A DNA stretch of 64,000 nucleotides. Origin: Pyrenula massariospora. Its lineage: Eukaryota > Ascomycota > Eurotiomycetes > Pyrenulales > Pyrenulaceae. Under the pieces are notes generated by a model. It was not told where the DNA came from and did not search any database. It saw nothing but the letters and a program-made list of their open reading frames with translations. The translations under genes were made by a program, and so were the position numbers. Positions 1 to 11,214 of the stretch are shown one piece after another. The stretch spans positions 1,240,001 through 1,304,000 of the forward strand of contig JAGFMI010000005.1 in the NCBI GenBank assembly GCA_021030905.1, given 5' to 3'. Every line of letters starts with the position of its first letter. The stretch's first letter is position 1.

Positions 1-1182
1 CAAATTGCACTATCGGCTGGGTCGTAATGAGCTTAATCGGTCGCTTTAATGCTACGCGGAGAGCCTTAGTCAGCGATTGATCTCTCTCCCCCCATTCGGT
101 ACAGAGGTCATTCCTGCCGGCTTCGTCACAGAGCCTTTTCGCCTTCCTGGAGAGAAGGACGCGAGGATAAGTCTCGGAGAGCAGAATTGCCCCAGCAAGT
201 TGAACAAAGACGTCAGCGATTGACACAGAATAGAAACACCATCGCCAATGGGCATAACGAACGATGAACCCTGCCGCGATAGGCCCAAGTGCTAGGGTTT
301 CCCATCAGCTCAGAACCGCTACGGAACTATCGCGAAGCACCTACCAGGTCCTAGGAGCGGCATTAGAGTGTATATGCTAATGGCTTTCCCTCGCTCCTCA
401 GAAGACCACACATCGCTGAGGATTCCTCCTCCAACCTTGCTTGTTAGCGCATGTTTCGCAATAGGCAGATATGCTCACTGCAAGGGGTGCACTACCACCA
501 AGGCCGCTCAGGAATCGAAATATGATCATCTGTATTGTTGTTTGGCATCCGCCGCAAGCAGTATTGAAAACTACAAAGAACATGTTGGAGATTTGAAGAA
601 TCACCGTTCGTCCATAGATCTCCGAGAGGGGCCCCAGACATAGTGGTCCAACAGTGAACGCGAGAACATAGATTGATATCAGTAATAGCTCAACAACACC
701 GTTGTTGATGCTCAAGTCTTGACTAATGGCAGGAAGCGCCGGAGAGATCATAGATGACGAAAGGGGAGCTATGAAGGAGAACGACGATGCGACAAAGGTT
801 ACGGCCCATTTCCGCCTAAGAGGCCAGTTTCTTGGGTTCTCTGGATCATCAGGTCCGTTCCAGGTAACCTAGTCCTTGTGAGCTTTGTCACTAAGCTTGA
901 CACAGCTTTCATTACCCAGGTATCGGTCAGATTTCTGTCGTTTGCCTTTTCAATGTCTCCCTCCTTTTTGAGATCAGATGTTATCTCTAGACGCGCTTTT
1001 CCATGCTCATCGATCGTCCGAGCATCTACGCTTCCCGAGACACTCGCGCTCGTCAAGAGTTCGTGATTTGTCCCGCCGGATGGGTCAGGTGCAGTAGACT
1101 GGATACCGTGTCGAAGGTCGACCATAACAGGAAACGAGAGTCTGCTCGCGACGCACATGCAACAGATCCTGGCTTCAACCAA
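1..1182 (-). CDS. MFS transporter, DHA1 drug/polyamine family (3' end beyond window)
   Basis: Major-facilitator proton antiporter, expected in the plasma or vacuolar membrane; DHA1 members export drugs and polyamines. I read four exons on the minus strand: 1182-916, 868-479, 435-345 and 291 to the window edge. The introns are 47, 43 and 53 bp and each restores the frame. About 346 residues are visible. A hydrophilic N-terminal tail is followed by the family signature WNGPDDPENPRNWP, then TM1, then motif A (GPLSEIYGR), then LGGSAPLAVGGGILSDVW across intron 2, and LLGPALGPIAAGF across intron 3. The central cytosolic loop (LLSRKAKRL...) begins before the edge. A second in-frame ATG at 1125 could be the true start. 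It is divergent from another MFS gene. The substrate cannot be told from the sequence. Confidence 0.85.
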
Positions 1183-1743
1183 AGAAGGCCAACCCGTAGA
1201 TCATAAACTTTTTACTGAGTCTAAGCTTTCACATTTACTCTGGAATTATACCGCAGGGAATGCGCAGACATGATAACGCCGATGAGTCTATATATATCGC
1301 CGAAAGATATCACCGATGCACAACACAGGCGGCCGAACAAATGACGTTTTGGACTTGCTTTACCATGGCACGAGATTTATTCCCGAGGTCAGTGAATGCC
1401 TTTTGCGAATACATCTCGGCCTTTTCGCTACGCTGTCTTGCTATAGTTTCAATTAGAAGCTGTTCCTTGTAATCTCCTATTCAAGAGCTTAGTTGTGAAA
1501 CGCTTGGCCGTATCTATGCGTAGTCACTTGATGACGCGTCATATCCATTCATATCTCCAGGAATCAACATAAGATAGAGTTGACGTGCAAGAAAATGAGG
1601 GCCACAACGTTGCTTTTTCTCTTTGTTAGTGTCTCTTCAGAGCTTATTTGCAGAGACGAACAAGAACCTTTTCACTTTGCCATGTTTCAATCGCCTTGAA
1701 AGTTTCTTATCACCTCATGTCCATCGCACCTCTGAATAAAATC
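1183..1743. promoter_or_regulatory. Divergent intergenic region between two MFS genes
   Basis: This stretch separates two transporter genes that start at 1182 (minus) and about 1744 (plus). A TATA-like run, tctatatata, lies near 1287-1297, roughly 110 bp upstream of the minus-strand gene. Short open frames here show no recognisable product. Shared control of the two transporters is possible but not shown. Confidence 0.45.
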
Positions 1744-3318
1744 ATGGAAGAGAAGCAGCATGAAGTCTTACGTACAGAATCTCACGACTTTGTGGACGAC
1801 ACATCTCACGACAAAGATGATATCCAAGACGTTCTCGATGCTCGTATAGAACGCCGGGTGAAATGGAAACTAGATCTTACTATCTTGCCTCTGTTAGCAT
1901 CAATCCAGTTTCTATCTCAATTGGTACAGCCCAACATTCTAAACAGGTCATGGCGAAGCTAATCACCATCATAGGCAAAGTCGGATCTTGGAAATGCTAA
2001 GGTTGCTGGAATGAGCGAGGAGCTACACCTATCCGCAAAAGAGTATTCAAATCTTGCTATCATGCTTGTTGTTGGGGACCTTTTGTTTCAGCTCCCAGGT
2101 ACCATGCTTCTTAAAAAGATCGGCCCGTCCTATCAGGTAGGCACACGATCCTCACCATCGGGTATGGTACGCTCACGCATAATTTCTTAGTTCGGCGGCG
2201 CTATGGTCTTGTGGGGTGTTCTTACTACTTGCATCGTTGCGGCTAAGACATTAGGTTCACTCATGGTGTTGAGGGTTCTCACTGGCGCCGCTGAAGCTTT
2301 CATGCACGGAATTCTAATCTATCTCTCCTTTTGGTATCAGTACAACGAGCTCGCGACACGAGGTGCCTTATTCGATGCGACGGCTGCGCTCGCCGGCGCA
2401 TTCAACGGAATCTTAGGCCATACGATCCAGATGAATTTAGATGGTGACAACGGCTGGAGAGCGTGGCGATGGATCTTCCTGATCGAAGGCATTGTGCCTA
2501 TCGGCTGGGGGATTTTTGTAGCGGTGATACTCCCTGGCACACCCGAATCGGTGCGCAGAGTGTTCTCGCCGGCGGAGAAAGATATCCTTATACGCCGTAG
2601 CAGAGCAGCACATAACACAGGCGAGTCAAAGATCAGACCGAAAGCCATGCTTCAGGTCCTCGTCGACCCGACCTTTTGGATGCTGGCAGGCATTAATTGC
2701 TGCATCCATTTGACTACAGGCTCACTGACCAATTTCATTCCGCCAATCCTAGACGGACTTGGCTGGGAAGGTGATCAGGCGCAGTTGATGTCTTCTATCG
2801 TATACGCATGCGCATTCATCACCATTATCATCTGTGCGCGCATCGCCGACAAGAAAGCCCAACGCGGCCGGCTCATCCTTGTGAATTGCTGTGTCGGTGT
2901 CGTGAGCTTTATACTACTACTCTGCGTCACAAATCCCGCCGGTCGCCTCACTGCGGCTTGCCTACTAATGGCTGCACTCTACCCTTGTCTCATGTTGTCG
3001 CTCGTTTGGCTCGCGATCAATTACCCGGGATACACACATCGGACGTCGGCATTCGCATTTAGCAACATTGCCGCGCAGCTCTTTGCCATCATCGGCAATA
3101 AAACTTATGTCAACCCACCCTACTACCGTCAGGGCCTCGCCGTTTCCGCGGGCATGACGGGACTGGCAGCCATCTTAGCGGCTGGCTTGATTTGGCGGCT
3201 GCAATTGCTAAACAGGAGAAAAGAAGCCGAGAAGAATTCCCCACGCAGTCTAGAACTAGCTCAAAGGTCGATCGACGAGCTCGGGAACAAGCACCCGCAA
3301 TTTGTATACAGCCTTTGA
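1744..3318 (+). CDS. MFS transporter, allantoate permease (Dal5/TNA1-like, ACS) family
   Basis: Anion:cation symporter-type importer of the plasma membrane; relatives take up allantoate, ureidosuccinate, nicotinate or other small organic anions. Three exons: 1744-1923, 1975-2136 and 2191-3318, with introns of 51 and 54 bp, giving about 489 residues. The N-terminus carries RVKWKLDLTILPLL, then SQLAKSDLGNAKVAGM across intron 1, the usual first-helix signature of the family. MLLKKIGPSYQ follows, then FGGAMVLWGVLTT across intron 2. The C-terminus ends in NKHPQFVYSL, like the family's DxHPxFRYxL tail. I chose the ATG at 1744 for its ATCATGG context; an in-frame ATG at 1717 is an alternative. Full length, no defects seen. 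The substrate is unknown. Confidence 0.88.
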
Positions 3319-5230
3319 AGTAAGACGCTTACAGCACTCGACCGCATTTCATTTGTTCAATTTCAGACTATCCGGCTTGTTATAAGAGTGGAGTAGTACG
3401 TTCATAGCTACCGCTCAAAAGATCTCAGGCTTATCGATAGGTAATATTAAATCAAACCTCAATAATTTTTCAATCACTGGGTATTGAGCAATCCTTCATA
3501 GTTCCTCAACACCTTTAGTGCTCGTCTGATAAGGTCGACGCCGCCTCCAGGACTAGTAGTAAGTTAATGCAAATCGAGCGGTGCGAAAGCCGTTCAACGT
3601 AGAAAGACATCTTCCTCAGAAAGTGCACATATCACGAGGATGCACGTATAGTGTTCTAGTACCGTCCTCGTAATCTTCGTCGCACTCAGGCTTTCATGTC
3701 CTTTGTACAAATTCACGTCTTTCGAACTTGATAGGTGTGACAGAACCGCCCGCAGCCCTAGCCCTAATTACCTAATCCGGCTAGCGCGGCTTGGCAGCCT
3801 TGGCACCGCGGGGCAATCCTTTGCGACTGCGCCTGTACATACTTCTCTACCTAGGTCTATAGCTACAATCAAGTAACTACAGCACCTCTACCTTACGTAA
3901 TCAGCGGTTCCATTACAATAGGTGCCACTAATCATTCCTTCTACGCTTAATTGAGCGCCTACGGATGGTCGCATTAGCACTATTAGCTAGCGACTCACCG
4001 ATATCTATCATGGGCATTTAACTAGGGGAAGGCATCGCCTTTGTTTAACGCGAGGTGTCTAGAACGTGAAAAGCTGCGTGAGAGAATAATCCCACGAAGA
4101 CCTTCGGATGTCTCTTCGTATTGCCTTTGTGCTCGTTCTTCATGTCGCCATTTTCGTCCATACTGGGGAGGAGGCTCCAGTCAGCCCAGATACTTTAGGG
4201 GAGATAGAGGGCATTACTTGTCAACCGTAATAAACTCTGCCGAATCGAATCTGTCTTGCCAACCATGCTTGTGGTAAATGGCGCCCTATATGTATTGATT
4301 AGAATTGTAAGATTCTCACGGGTCCGAAATGCATACCGGTTTAGTGTACCCATCCTTACAGTCCCTGTGTGGTTTGAATATAACCTAGCCATCACTAGCA
4401 TGAAGTGTGCGTTTTAGAACATCGACCACTCACAATGATGCCTTCCCGGTCATGCTTTTGACCCAACTTCATAACACCAACGTGACTGAAAAGTTAATGA
4501 GTATTCTCCATTTCCCATAAGAACATATACACAGCAGACATCGAAAGAAACCTGTCAATCCTCTGCACTTTGAGAAGTCATGTAGACAGGGAGCGGATTG
4601 CCTAAAAAGAGTAAGCTTCGATTGCAAAAGGTGATGTACAAATTAAGGGTCAGGAACAGAATTCATGAGCACTTATCTCGGAAGACTTCCAGCTCGATGT
4701 ATAGCCATTAATTCTATCATACGAGCCTCCAATACGTGCCATACCTGTTGAGCAAGCCCCATTATACGGACCAGAGTTCGTGCAGCCCTCGCCAGTGTTT
4801 ACTCTGACAGTTCTTTTGTGCCCATCTAGTATTCCAAGATTTGGACCGTCATCTACTAGTACTTTCTTTGCGCTTTCAGAGTAGCACGGGTCCTCTCTAT
4901 GATGTAGCTCATTTGTGGGTGCTGGAAATGAACAGTCTCACGTATAATGCTTGGGTTCCCGCATTGAAGAATACTGGCATTGAAATCAAGGCGGCGAAAT
5001 CCCGATTGTGGAACTTCGTGTCTGCTACACCATCTGGACAGGCTGAAGATTGGATAGCGCCTCCGTCTCGCTCTGTAAGTCCCCTGGCTTCGCTTGCCGG
5101 AAGCTCTTCCCAAGTGAAACGAGAACGAGGCGAGCCGGGTAAAGCATCGACCAGCACCGAACAACTGACGAGGAGTAAAAGTCGGCAGCAGCTACGAACA
5201 ACTCATTCAAGCGTATGCAAGTTAAAGTAG
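3319..5230. other. Gene-free stretch left of the AT-rich block
   Basis: Mixed base composition with no convincing gene. An open frame at 4841-5230 on the plus strand (about 129 residues, C-terminal part rich in Ser, Arg and Lys) matches nothing I recognise and is overlapped by equally long frames on the other strand, so I do not call it. Short CCCTAG/CCCTAA-like strings near 3755-3775 are isolated and do not form a telomeric array. Confidence 0.5.
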
Positions 5231-5494
5231 ATAAATATTAGAAGATGCACAGATTTAAATAGTATGTCAGAAATAGAAGAAGAGAATCTGCAATGACCTG
5301 CAGGTCTAAAATAGATTATGGAGAGGGAACTTTGGCTCTCAGCATTAAAATTTTTGAAGTTAAAGGAATTTAATGTAAAAGTGCTCATCCTCAGTATTAA
5401 AAGATCATATTTTCACATGGATTTAATTTGAAGATATTGACAAGTTTGTATATGAAAGCTCATTAGCCTCTGCAACTCATTTCTGTGGTACGTC

Positions 5495-5600
5495 AGAAAA
5501 CCTATTGTATCCACCCTGTAGGGGCAAGTGGGCCTAGGCATATTTAGGGCTTGGTTAGCAGGATAAACTTAGAATTATTTTCTAAGAGGCTCTAAAAATA
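5495..5600 (+). repeat. B-family repeat, 5' part
   Basis: Shares a diverged consensus with copies at 8496-8610, 8925-9050 and 11215-11640 (same strand) and at 10470-10570 (opposite strand). The recognisable core is TTAGGGCTTRRTTAGYAGRA, followed by a segment resembling TTTTCTAAGAGGCTCT. Mostly C-to-T and G-to-A differences separate the copies. Confidence 0.55.
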
Positions 5601-5950
5601 TCTACATAGTAATTTGAAGTATTAATTAATATAAGTAAAATAATTAAAATAATTAAGATAATTAATAAAAATTTTTTTTTAAAGTTAAAATTTTTAATTT
5701 ATTAGTATCATAAAATAGCATTTATATTAAATTTTTAAATTTTTAATTTTTTGTCAACAAGATATAAATTGTTTAGTAAGAAATTTATCTAAATCCTAAA
5801 AATAGTTATATTACAGAAAGTGACTAGTAAGTAGTAGATAGTAGTATTACTGCTGCTATTGGTTTGATAAAAAAAAAAAAAGAACCTTCCTATAAATTAG
5901 GATTTATTAGTATTGATGTTGGGTGATTTTTATCAGACCATAACAGTATT

Positions 5951-6165
5951 TCTAAAATCTAAATAATTTTATTGATAAAAAATTAATTCCTTGTCAAAAT
6001 TAAATGAAAATTTTTAATATTATATAAACGAATTATCAATTAATTAGTATGTATTAAAAATATATATTTTTATCTATAAATAATCCGCAATCTATCAATA
6101 TAATATTAAAAATTTTAATTTTTAATTTAATATTAATAAAGATTTAAATAAAATTATATATGGCG
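5951..6165. mobile_element. Palindromic MITE-like element, family A, copy 1
   Basis: The left arm runs from TCTAAAATCTAAATAATTTT through CCTTGTCAAAATTAAAT. The right arm carries the complementary AATTTTTAATTTAATATTAA. The centre includes AATCCGCAATCTATCAATAT, matching the same place in copy 2. No coding capacity. The element is AT-rich and diverged, consistent with RIP. Confidence 0.5.
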
Positions 6166-6214
6166 AGGAAATAGCACGCTCATGATATTAATCTATTAAA
6201 TTTTTTATGTTACA

Positions 6215-6375
6215 GTAAAAGCGCAGCCCGGGGGGCGCAACTCTACTTACATAGAGCGCCCAAAACTTTTACAGGTTTCTAGTGTTAGCCCTAGGTGCAA
6301 GCACGCAGAGCAGAAAAAGTTGCTGTATGCGCGGGGCTATTTAGCGAGTTGAGCAAACTTTGAGAACCGGTTAGT
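6215..6375. repeat. GC-richer island 1
   Basis: Contains GCGCGGGGCTATTTAGCGAG preceded by AAAGTTGCTGTATG. A diverged direct copy of AAAGTTRCTGTATGCRCG lies near 11105-11130, and GCGCGGGGCTATTTAGC recurs near 11020-11040. This looks like a less mutated remnant of a dispersed repeat. Confidence 0.5.
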
Positions 6376-6536
6376 AAGTACTTACTAACTGTCGGCTAAG
6401 TATCGGGTTCTCTTCGCATAGATTCTAATTTGCTGAATATTCACGCTAGAAAGATTATTCTTTGGGAAACGGCTTTTAATCGTAATTAAATTTTATATAT
6501 AGGCGTTGTTGGCGTATTGATATATTAATTATATTT

Positions 6537-6790
6537 TTAAGATCTAAATAATTTTATAGATACTAGACAGTTAATTTCTTGTCAGTATTAAATTAAGAAT
6601 TTAAAAATTTAATATTATACTATAGACAGATTGTTGATTAACTATAAATTTAAAATTTATATTTTTATTTATATATAGTTCGCAGCCTGTTAGTATAATA
6701 TTAAAATTTTTAATTTTTAATTTAATGTTGACAAGGTACTATTAATAAAATATTAATTTTTTATTGACAATTTTATTTAAGTTCTAGAAA
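6537..6790. mobile_element. Palindromic MITE-like element, family A, copy 2 (best preserved)
   Basis: The inner unit starts with CTTGTCAGTATTAAATTAAG at 6578 and ends with the complementary TTAATTTAATGTTGACAAG at 6735, 158 bp in all. Outside it the match continues, more weakly, between the segment from about 6537 and the inverse near 6765-6790. Even the centre (TATACTATAGACAGATTG... and ...CGCAGCCTGTTAGTATA) is partly self-complementary, so most of the element can fold back. It is too small to code for a transposase. Confidence 0.6.
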
Positions 6791-6879
6791 CATTTAGTTA
6801 ATATAAAAATAATGTAAGAACGGCTTTAAATCAAATTTTTGAAGATCGTGATATTAAATCAGTGGCTGAACTTCCTCAT

Positions 6880-6985
6880 TAGCTCCGCGCGTCTAGGGCC
6901 TAGCTCTAGAGAGTATTCTAGATTCAAAAACTAAATTCGCCCCGCGCGGGCTCACGCAGCCCTGTGCGCGCTGGAAAGGGTCTGC
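6880..6985. repeat. GC-richer island 2 with an inverted partner at 11 kb
   Basis: Contains GTGCGCGCTGGAAAGGGTCT near 6964-6983. The reverse complement, AGACCCTTTCCAGCGCGCGC, lies near 11003-11022. The two islands are therefore inverted copies about 4 kb apart. Confidence 0.55.
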
Positions 6986-8264
6986 CTTTTTACTGACATC
7001 AAATTTTAGTTTTGGAGAAGTTTCGGTTTTAAAAATTAATAATAAACATTTTGTATAGTACTACTAGTAATAAAAAAATTGCACCGCCTTCTAGGCTAGA
7101 CCTCTAGCTGGTAGCTAGTATAGGTTTATTTTAAGTAGCTCTGAGCACGTCTAATAGAGGCTCTAAAGGCCTTTAAAGATCTTGGTTGGTTTTAGAACAA
7201 TTTAAATTGTGTCACGAATCGTCAATCAATATAACTACTACTAACAGGATTGGCAGAGTCCGCACAATTATTATAATTAGCATGCACAGATCACTGCCGA
7301 TAAACCTGAAATTAAACTTTATAGGGATCATTACGGTGTCACTTTGAATAAACTATATTTTCATAACTATCAATACTTCGACGCCATATTTAATTAGATA
7401 TATATAAAAAAATAAGAATATGTCAAAATTGCGCCAAGATTTTGTGACGCAAACGCAGCTTTTATTTTTAAAATTTAAAAATTATACAGTTAAAAACAGA
7501 TTTTTTTATCTAAATTCTATTCAAATTTCTCAAAATCATAGTTAAAATTAATAATTATTTAAAGTTTTTAAAATTTTTTTAATCCAAAATATATACATAT
7601 TCAATTTTATTAATTACAACTATCAAAAATCTGCGCCACAAAATTACAATTTTAGTTACCAAACTTTTAAAAATATTAAGCCTCTAAAAAGATACCAAGC
7701 TTATAATAATTTATTATATAAAGTTACAGCTTATTACTATTTTTTAATATAATATCTTTTAAAAGTATAAATTACAATATTTACAATACTTATAAACTTT
7801 TATTATATAGGGTAAAAAATTCTCTATATTTTGATGTATATCCAAAAATTTTCCGACCAATAATAAGCAAGATAGTAATAAAGATTATAAGTATTTTTCG
7901 GCAGACAAATTTTCTTTTTTTTTCCAAATTAGAAAGATTTCGAATTTTTTGAAAATTTTATAACTTTTTAATTAAACAGTGAATAAATTTTTGAATTTTT
8001 TTATTATATAGAGAAATATTTAATATATATATATATTTATTTAACTGAGGTTTACCCGTATATATTAATTAATTAAATCTATTTAAAAAAAAATCGATAC
8101 TAGTACTTATATTAAGAAAGAAACTTTAAATTAATTCAAAAATTTAAATAAAAATATTTTATTAAATAATCTATATATTATAAAAATCAGAATTTTTAAT
8201 TCTATTTATATAGATTATAATACTAAGAGGTTTATATAGTATATAATTTAAATATTCATTAAAT

Positions 8265-8345
8265 ATTAAATTTTTAAATTTTTAATTTAATACTGACAAG
8301 AGATTAACTGTCTGTCTATAAAAATATTTAGGTTTTAGAAGTAAG
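8265..8345. repeat. Family A element, right-end fragment
   Basis: Reads AATTTAATACTGACAAGAGA and then on to TTTAGGTTTTAGAAG, matching the outer right arm of family A inverted. The left arm is not clearly recognisable. Confidence 0.45.
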
Positions 8346-8495
8346 AGGTTAATCTTCCATCAACAAGATTAGAGCCTTTTAAGGTCCTAATAGACTTTCA
8401 AAGTCTTTATTATATATACCTAGAACTGTTTGGAGTGCCCGTATAGCTATTGACAAGAGCTCAAGCCCAAATGCCGTTATATTTTTTCTGACGCT

Positions 8496-8610
8496 GAAAG
8501 CGAAAATCGGCCTAGGCGCTCCCAGGGCTTAGTTGGTAGGATTACTATAGCCTAGGATAATTCTATAAAGAGCTCTAGCTGGCCCTGAAGGTGTTTATAT
8601 AGCGCCGTGA
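8496..8610 (+). repeat. B-family repeat copy
   Basis: Carries CCCAGGGCTTAGTTGGTAGG and later AAGAGCTCTAGCTGGCCCTG, aligning with the B-family consensus and followed by the same GTGTTTATATAGCG segment. Confidence 0.5.
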
Positions 8611-8924
8611 AATATTAATTAACATAATTAATCTAATTAATAAAATTAGTAAATATAAATCATCCCTATTAAATAGAATTTAAAATTTTTTATAAATTTA
8701 AAGAATCTTGTCTGTAAAGATAATATTTTATATTTAAATATTTATAAATTAAATATCAATTTCTTGCGAACAACGAGTTTAAAAATGAAAAAATTTAATC
8801 TTTATTAAATATTAGTTAATATAAAATTAAGATTACTAAATTATATAAAATTAAATTTAAAATTAATTGTATATAGATTACTAGTAATTTAAGAATATTT
8901 GATAAAATATTAAAAAAACTGTTA

Positions 8925-9050
8925 TATCCGCTCTGCGAGCTTAGACAGATTTAGATACATTTAGGGCTTAATTAATAGAATAAGCCTAGAGTCATTTTCT
9001 GAGGAGCTCTGAGAGGCCTTGGGGGTGCCTATATGGCGCTCAGGGGTGCC
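8925..9050 (+). repeat. B-family repeat, least mutated copy
   Basis: Begins TATATCCGCTCTGCGAGCTT and includes ATTTAGGGCTTAATTAATAG and GGGGGTGCCTATATGGCGCT. It is the GC-richest copy and probably nearest the original sequence. It directly abuts the inverted-repeat element at 9051. Confidence 0.5.
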
Positions 9051-9370
9051 ACTTGACACGATCAGCATGATTGGCAAGATTAGCACGATTGGCAAGATTA
9101 GCATGCACGGACCACCCACAATAAAACTTATAAAATTTTTTATAAAATTAAAGGATCTAGCCTGTAAAGGTAATAATATAATAAGTATAAAGAGTAAAAT
9201 TTAATAATGCACCAATCAGAATTTTTACGGCGTAAAAAATTATAAAAATATAGCTTACCCGAAGTAATGCCATAATCCCTATAATAATTTTTATAAGGTA
9301 TGGTCCGTGCATGCTAATCGTGCTAATCATGCCAATCTTACCAATCATGCCAATCGTGTCAAGTGGCACC
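9051..9370. mobile_element. Short element with about 68-bp inverted ends made of 9-bp units
   Basis: The left end begins GTGCCACTTGACACGATCAG and the right end is ATCGTGTCAAGTGGCAC, a perfect 17-bp terminal match. Each inverted end continues as near-identical 9-bp units of the form GATTRGCAY and closes with GCATGCACGGACCA or its complement. The middle is AT-rich. At 320 bp with no open frame it is a MITE-like, non-autonomous element. I could not settle a target duplication because the flanks on both sides are also partly complementary. Confidence 0.65.
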
Positions 9371-9510
9371 CCCAGGGCCAACGAGAGCCCTCAGGGGCTC
9401 TCAGAGCCTGTGTTATACGTGCTCAGGGCTGTTTGGGGTGCCCATATAGCCATTAGCAAAAGCTCAAGCCTAGGGGCCGTTGCATTTCTCCTGACGAAGT
9501 TAAACTCTTA
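9208..9510 (+). repeat. Direct repeat, copy 1
   Basis: Aligns with 9838-10120. Shared landmarks are CAATCAGAATTTTTACGG, the right arm of the 9-bp-unit element, GGCACCCCCAGGGCCAA, a GGGTGCCCATATAGCC segment and AGCTCAAGCCTAGGGGCCG. Copy 2 has many transitions relative to copy 1. Confidence 0.55.
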
Positions 9511-9616
9511 ACCCCCGGACTCAATATTCGCAAGGAGTTAATATTGAATCTACAGGTACGCTTGGGATACAGTAGTATAATAATAAATATATAAAATACT
9601 TCGGCGCTATATTTTA

Positions 9617-9835
9617 TTTTGTTGATAAAAATTTAACCACCTATCGATATCCAGTAAAAAATTTAAAAATTGATTAATATATTAACAAACTACGGGCTAT
9701 TTGCAGGTAAAATTATTTACTTTAAATTTATGACTAGTTAATAACCTATCTATACCGTATCAAGATCTAAACCTTTTAATTTAATATCAATAATTTTCTT
9801 CAAATTCTAAAAATATTAGTAAATTTTTACAATCC
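9617..9835. repeat. Family A element, degenerate copy
   Basis: Inverted arms around CTACGGGCTATTTGCAGG, with an outer right arm reading TTTAATTTAATATCAATAAT. Much diverged; assignment rests on arm order and spacing. Confidence 0.35.
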
Positions 9836-9837
9836 AC

Positions 9838-10120
9838 CAATTAGAATTTTAATGGTGTAGATGAATATAATTTATTCGAAGTACTGCTCGAATTCTTATA
9901 ATAATTTATAATAGAAATAGTCCGTATATACTAATCGTGCCAGTCGTACTAATTATACTAATTATGCCAATTGTATCAACTGGCACCCCAGGGCCAATCA
10001 AAGCCCTTAGAGACTCTTAGCGCCTCTGTTAGAGCAGGTTAGGGCCACCCAGACTGCCTTTATAGCTATTATTCAAAGCCCAAGCCTAGAGGGCGTTGCA
10101 TTTTTCCTAATATATTAAGT
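9838..10120 (+). repeat. Direct repeat, copy 2
   Basis: Diverged partner of 9208-9510, with CAATTAGAATTTTAATGG, AACTGGCACCCCAGGGCCAA and AAGCCCAAGCCTAGAGGGCG. A shorter third trace of the distal part (GGAGTGCCCGTATAGC, then GAGCTCAAGCCC) lies near 8430-8480. Confidence 0.5.
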
Positions 10121-10320
10121 CAAGAATTTGAAGTCTTAATATTATTTAACCAGGGTATCGATTAACTGTAAATTTATAAACAATCCGCAGTTGATTAGTA
10201 TAATATTAAAATTTTAGACCTTTAAGTTAATATCAATAAGAAATAAATTTTCTGTTAATAAAAGAAGATATAACTAGAAAATAGTAATTTATAAATTTAA
10301 TATTTTTTTAGAGTTTAAAT
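10110..10320. repeat. Family A element, degenerate copy
   Basis: Carries ATCCGCAGTTGATTAGTATA in the centre and TTAAGTTAATATCAATAAGA in the right arm, matching family A in order. Confidence 0.4.
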
Positions 10321-10469
10321 AATTACTGTTAGTTTATTAATCGGATTATAATTAAATGGTCTTGTTTAAAAATCAGCTAAATATCAGTATATTAACTATA
10401 GTACTATACTTATTGTACTGATTATTTATGTTAATCGGCACTTTAAAACGTTATATAAATATCTCTAAA

Positions 10470-10570
10470 ACTTTTCAGGAGATATTTTTAGGCTTATTCT
10501 ACTAATTAAGTTCTGAATGTACTTGAACTTATCTATGTCTACAAGATAGATATTCAATTATAATAGTTTT
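10470..10570 (-). repeat. B-family repeat, inverted copy
   Basis: Read on the minus strand it gives CAGAACTTAATTAGTAGAAT and then AAGCCTAAAAATATCTCC, the B-family order. Confidence 0.5.
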
Positions 10571-10989
10571 TATTATGTAGTTAATAACTGTATTAACTCC
10601 GAACATAATATAAAATATTTAAAATCTTTTAAAGCTTCCCAGAATGATCAAAAACCAATTCTATTAATTAAATTCTACTCTCCTAAGCGGGTACTTACTA
10701 TGATAGGTTTTCTAATCTTATTGCTGTAGTAAAATGATTATTATTTTGTCTAATAAATGTACTAGGCTTAGCTGATTTATTTTTCTTAACCACCTTCAAT
10801 ATTCTCGCTATCCGTCCAATTTGTTATAGCAGAAAGTTTAAAAATAAGCACATACATATTTACATAACAGATTATAATAATTATATTATTTTTATATATC
10901 AAATTAAAAGTATATTAAAAAAACTCTTATATCTATATTAAAAGTATAATTAGAATTAGATACTTATATCTAGAGCTTACTACTAAGTA

Positions 10990-11150
10990 CGTCAATATGA
11001 AAGTAGACCCTTTCCAGCGCGCGCGGGGCTATTTAGCTCTTAATTCCAGGCTTCTTCTCAACGCTAGCTCTAAGTACTAGTAGCCTGAACATATACAGTA
11101 AAAAAAAGTTACTGTATGCACGCGGAGGTAGTCAGCGAGTTTAACAACTT
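10990..11150. repeat. GC-richer island 3
   Basis: Holds the inverted partner of island 2 (AGACCCTTTCCAGCGCGCGC) and a diverged direct copy of island 1 (AAGTTACTGTATGCACGCGG). It links both islands into one dispersed repeat family. Confidence 0.5.
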
Positions 11151-11214
11151 TTTTATTTATAGCGAAGTTAATTTATTATAATTAAAATATAAATAAATAT
11201 ACTACTTATGTCAG

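Noticed and set aside
3755-3775. Telomere-like CCCTAG/CCCTAA strings
   Set aside because: Two or three imperfect units only, internal to the sequence, without an array.
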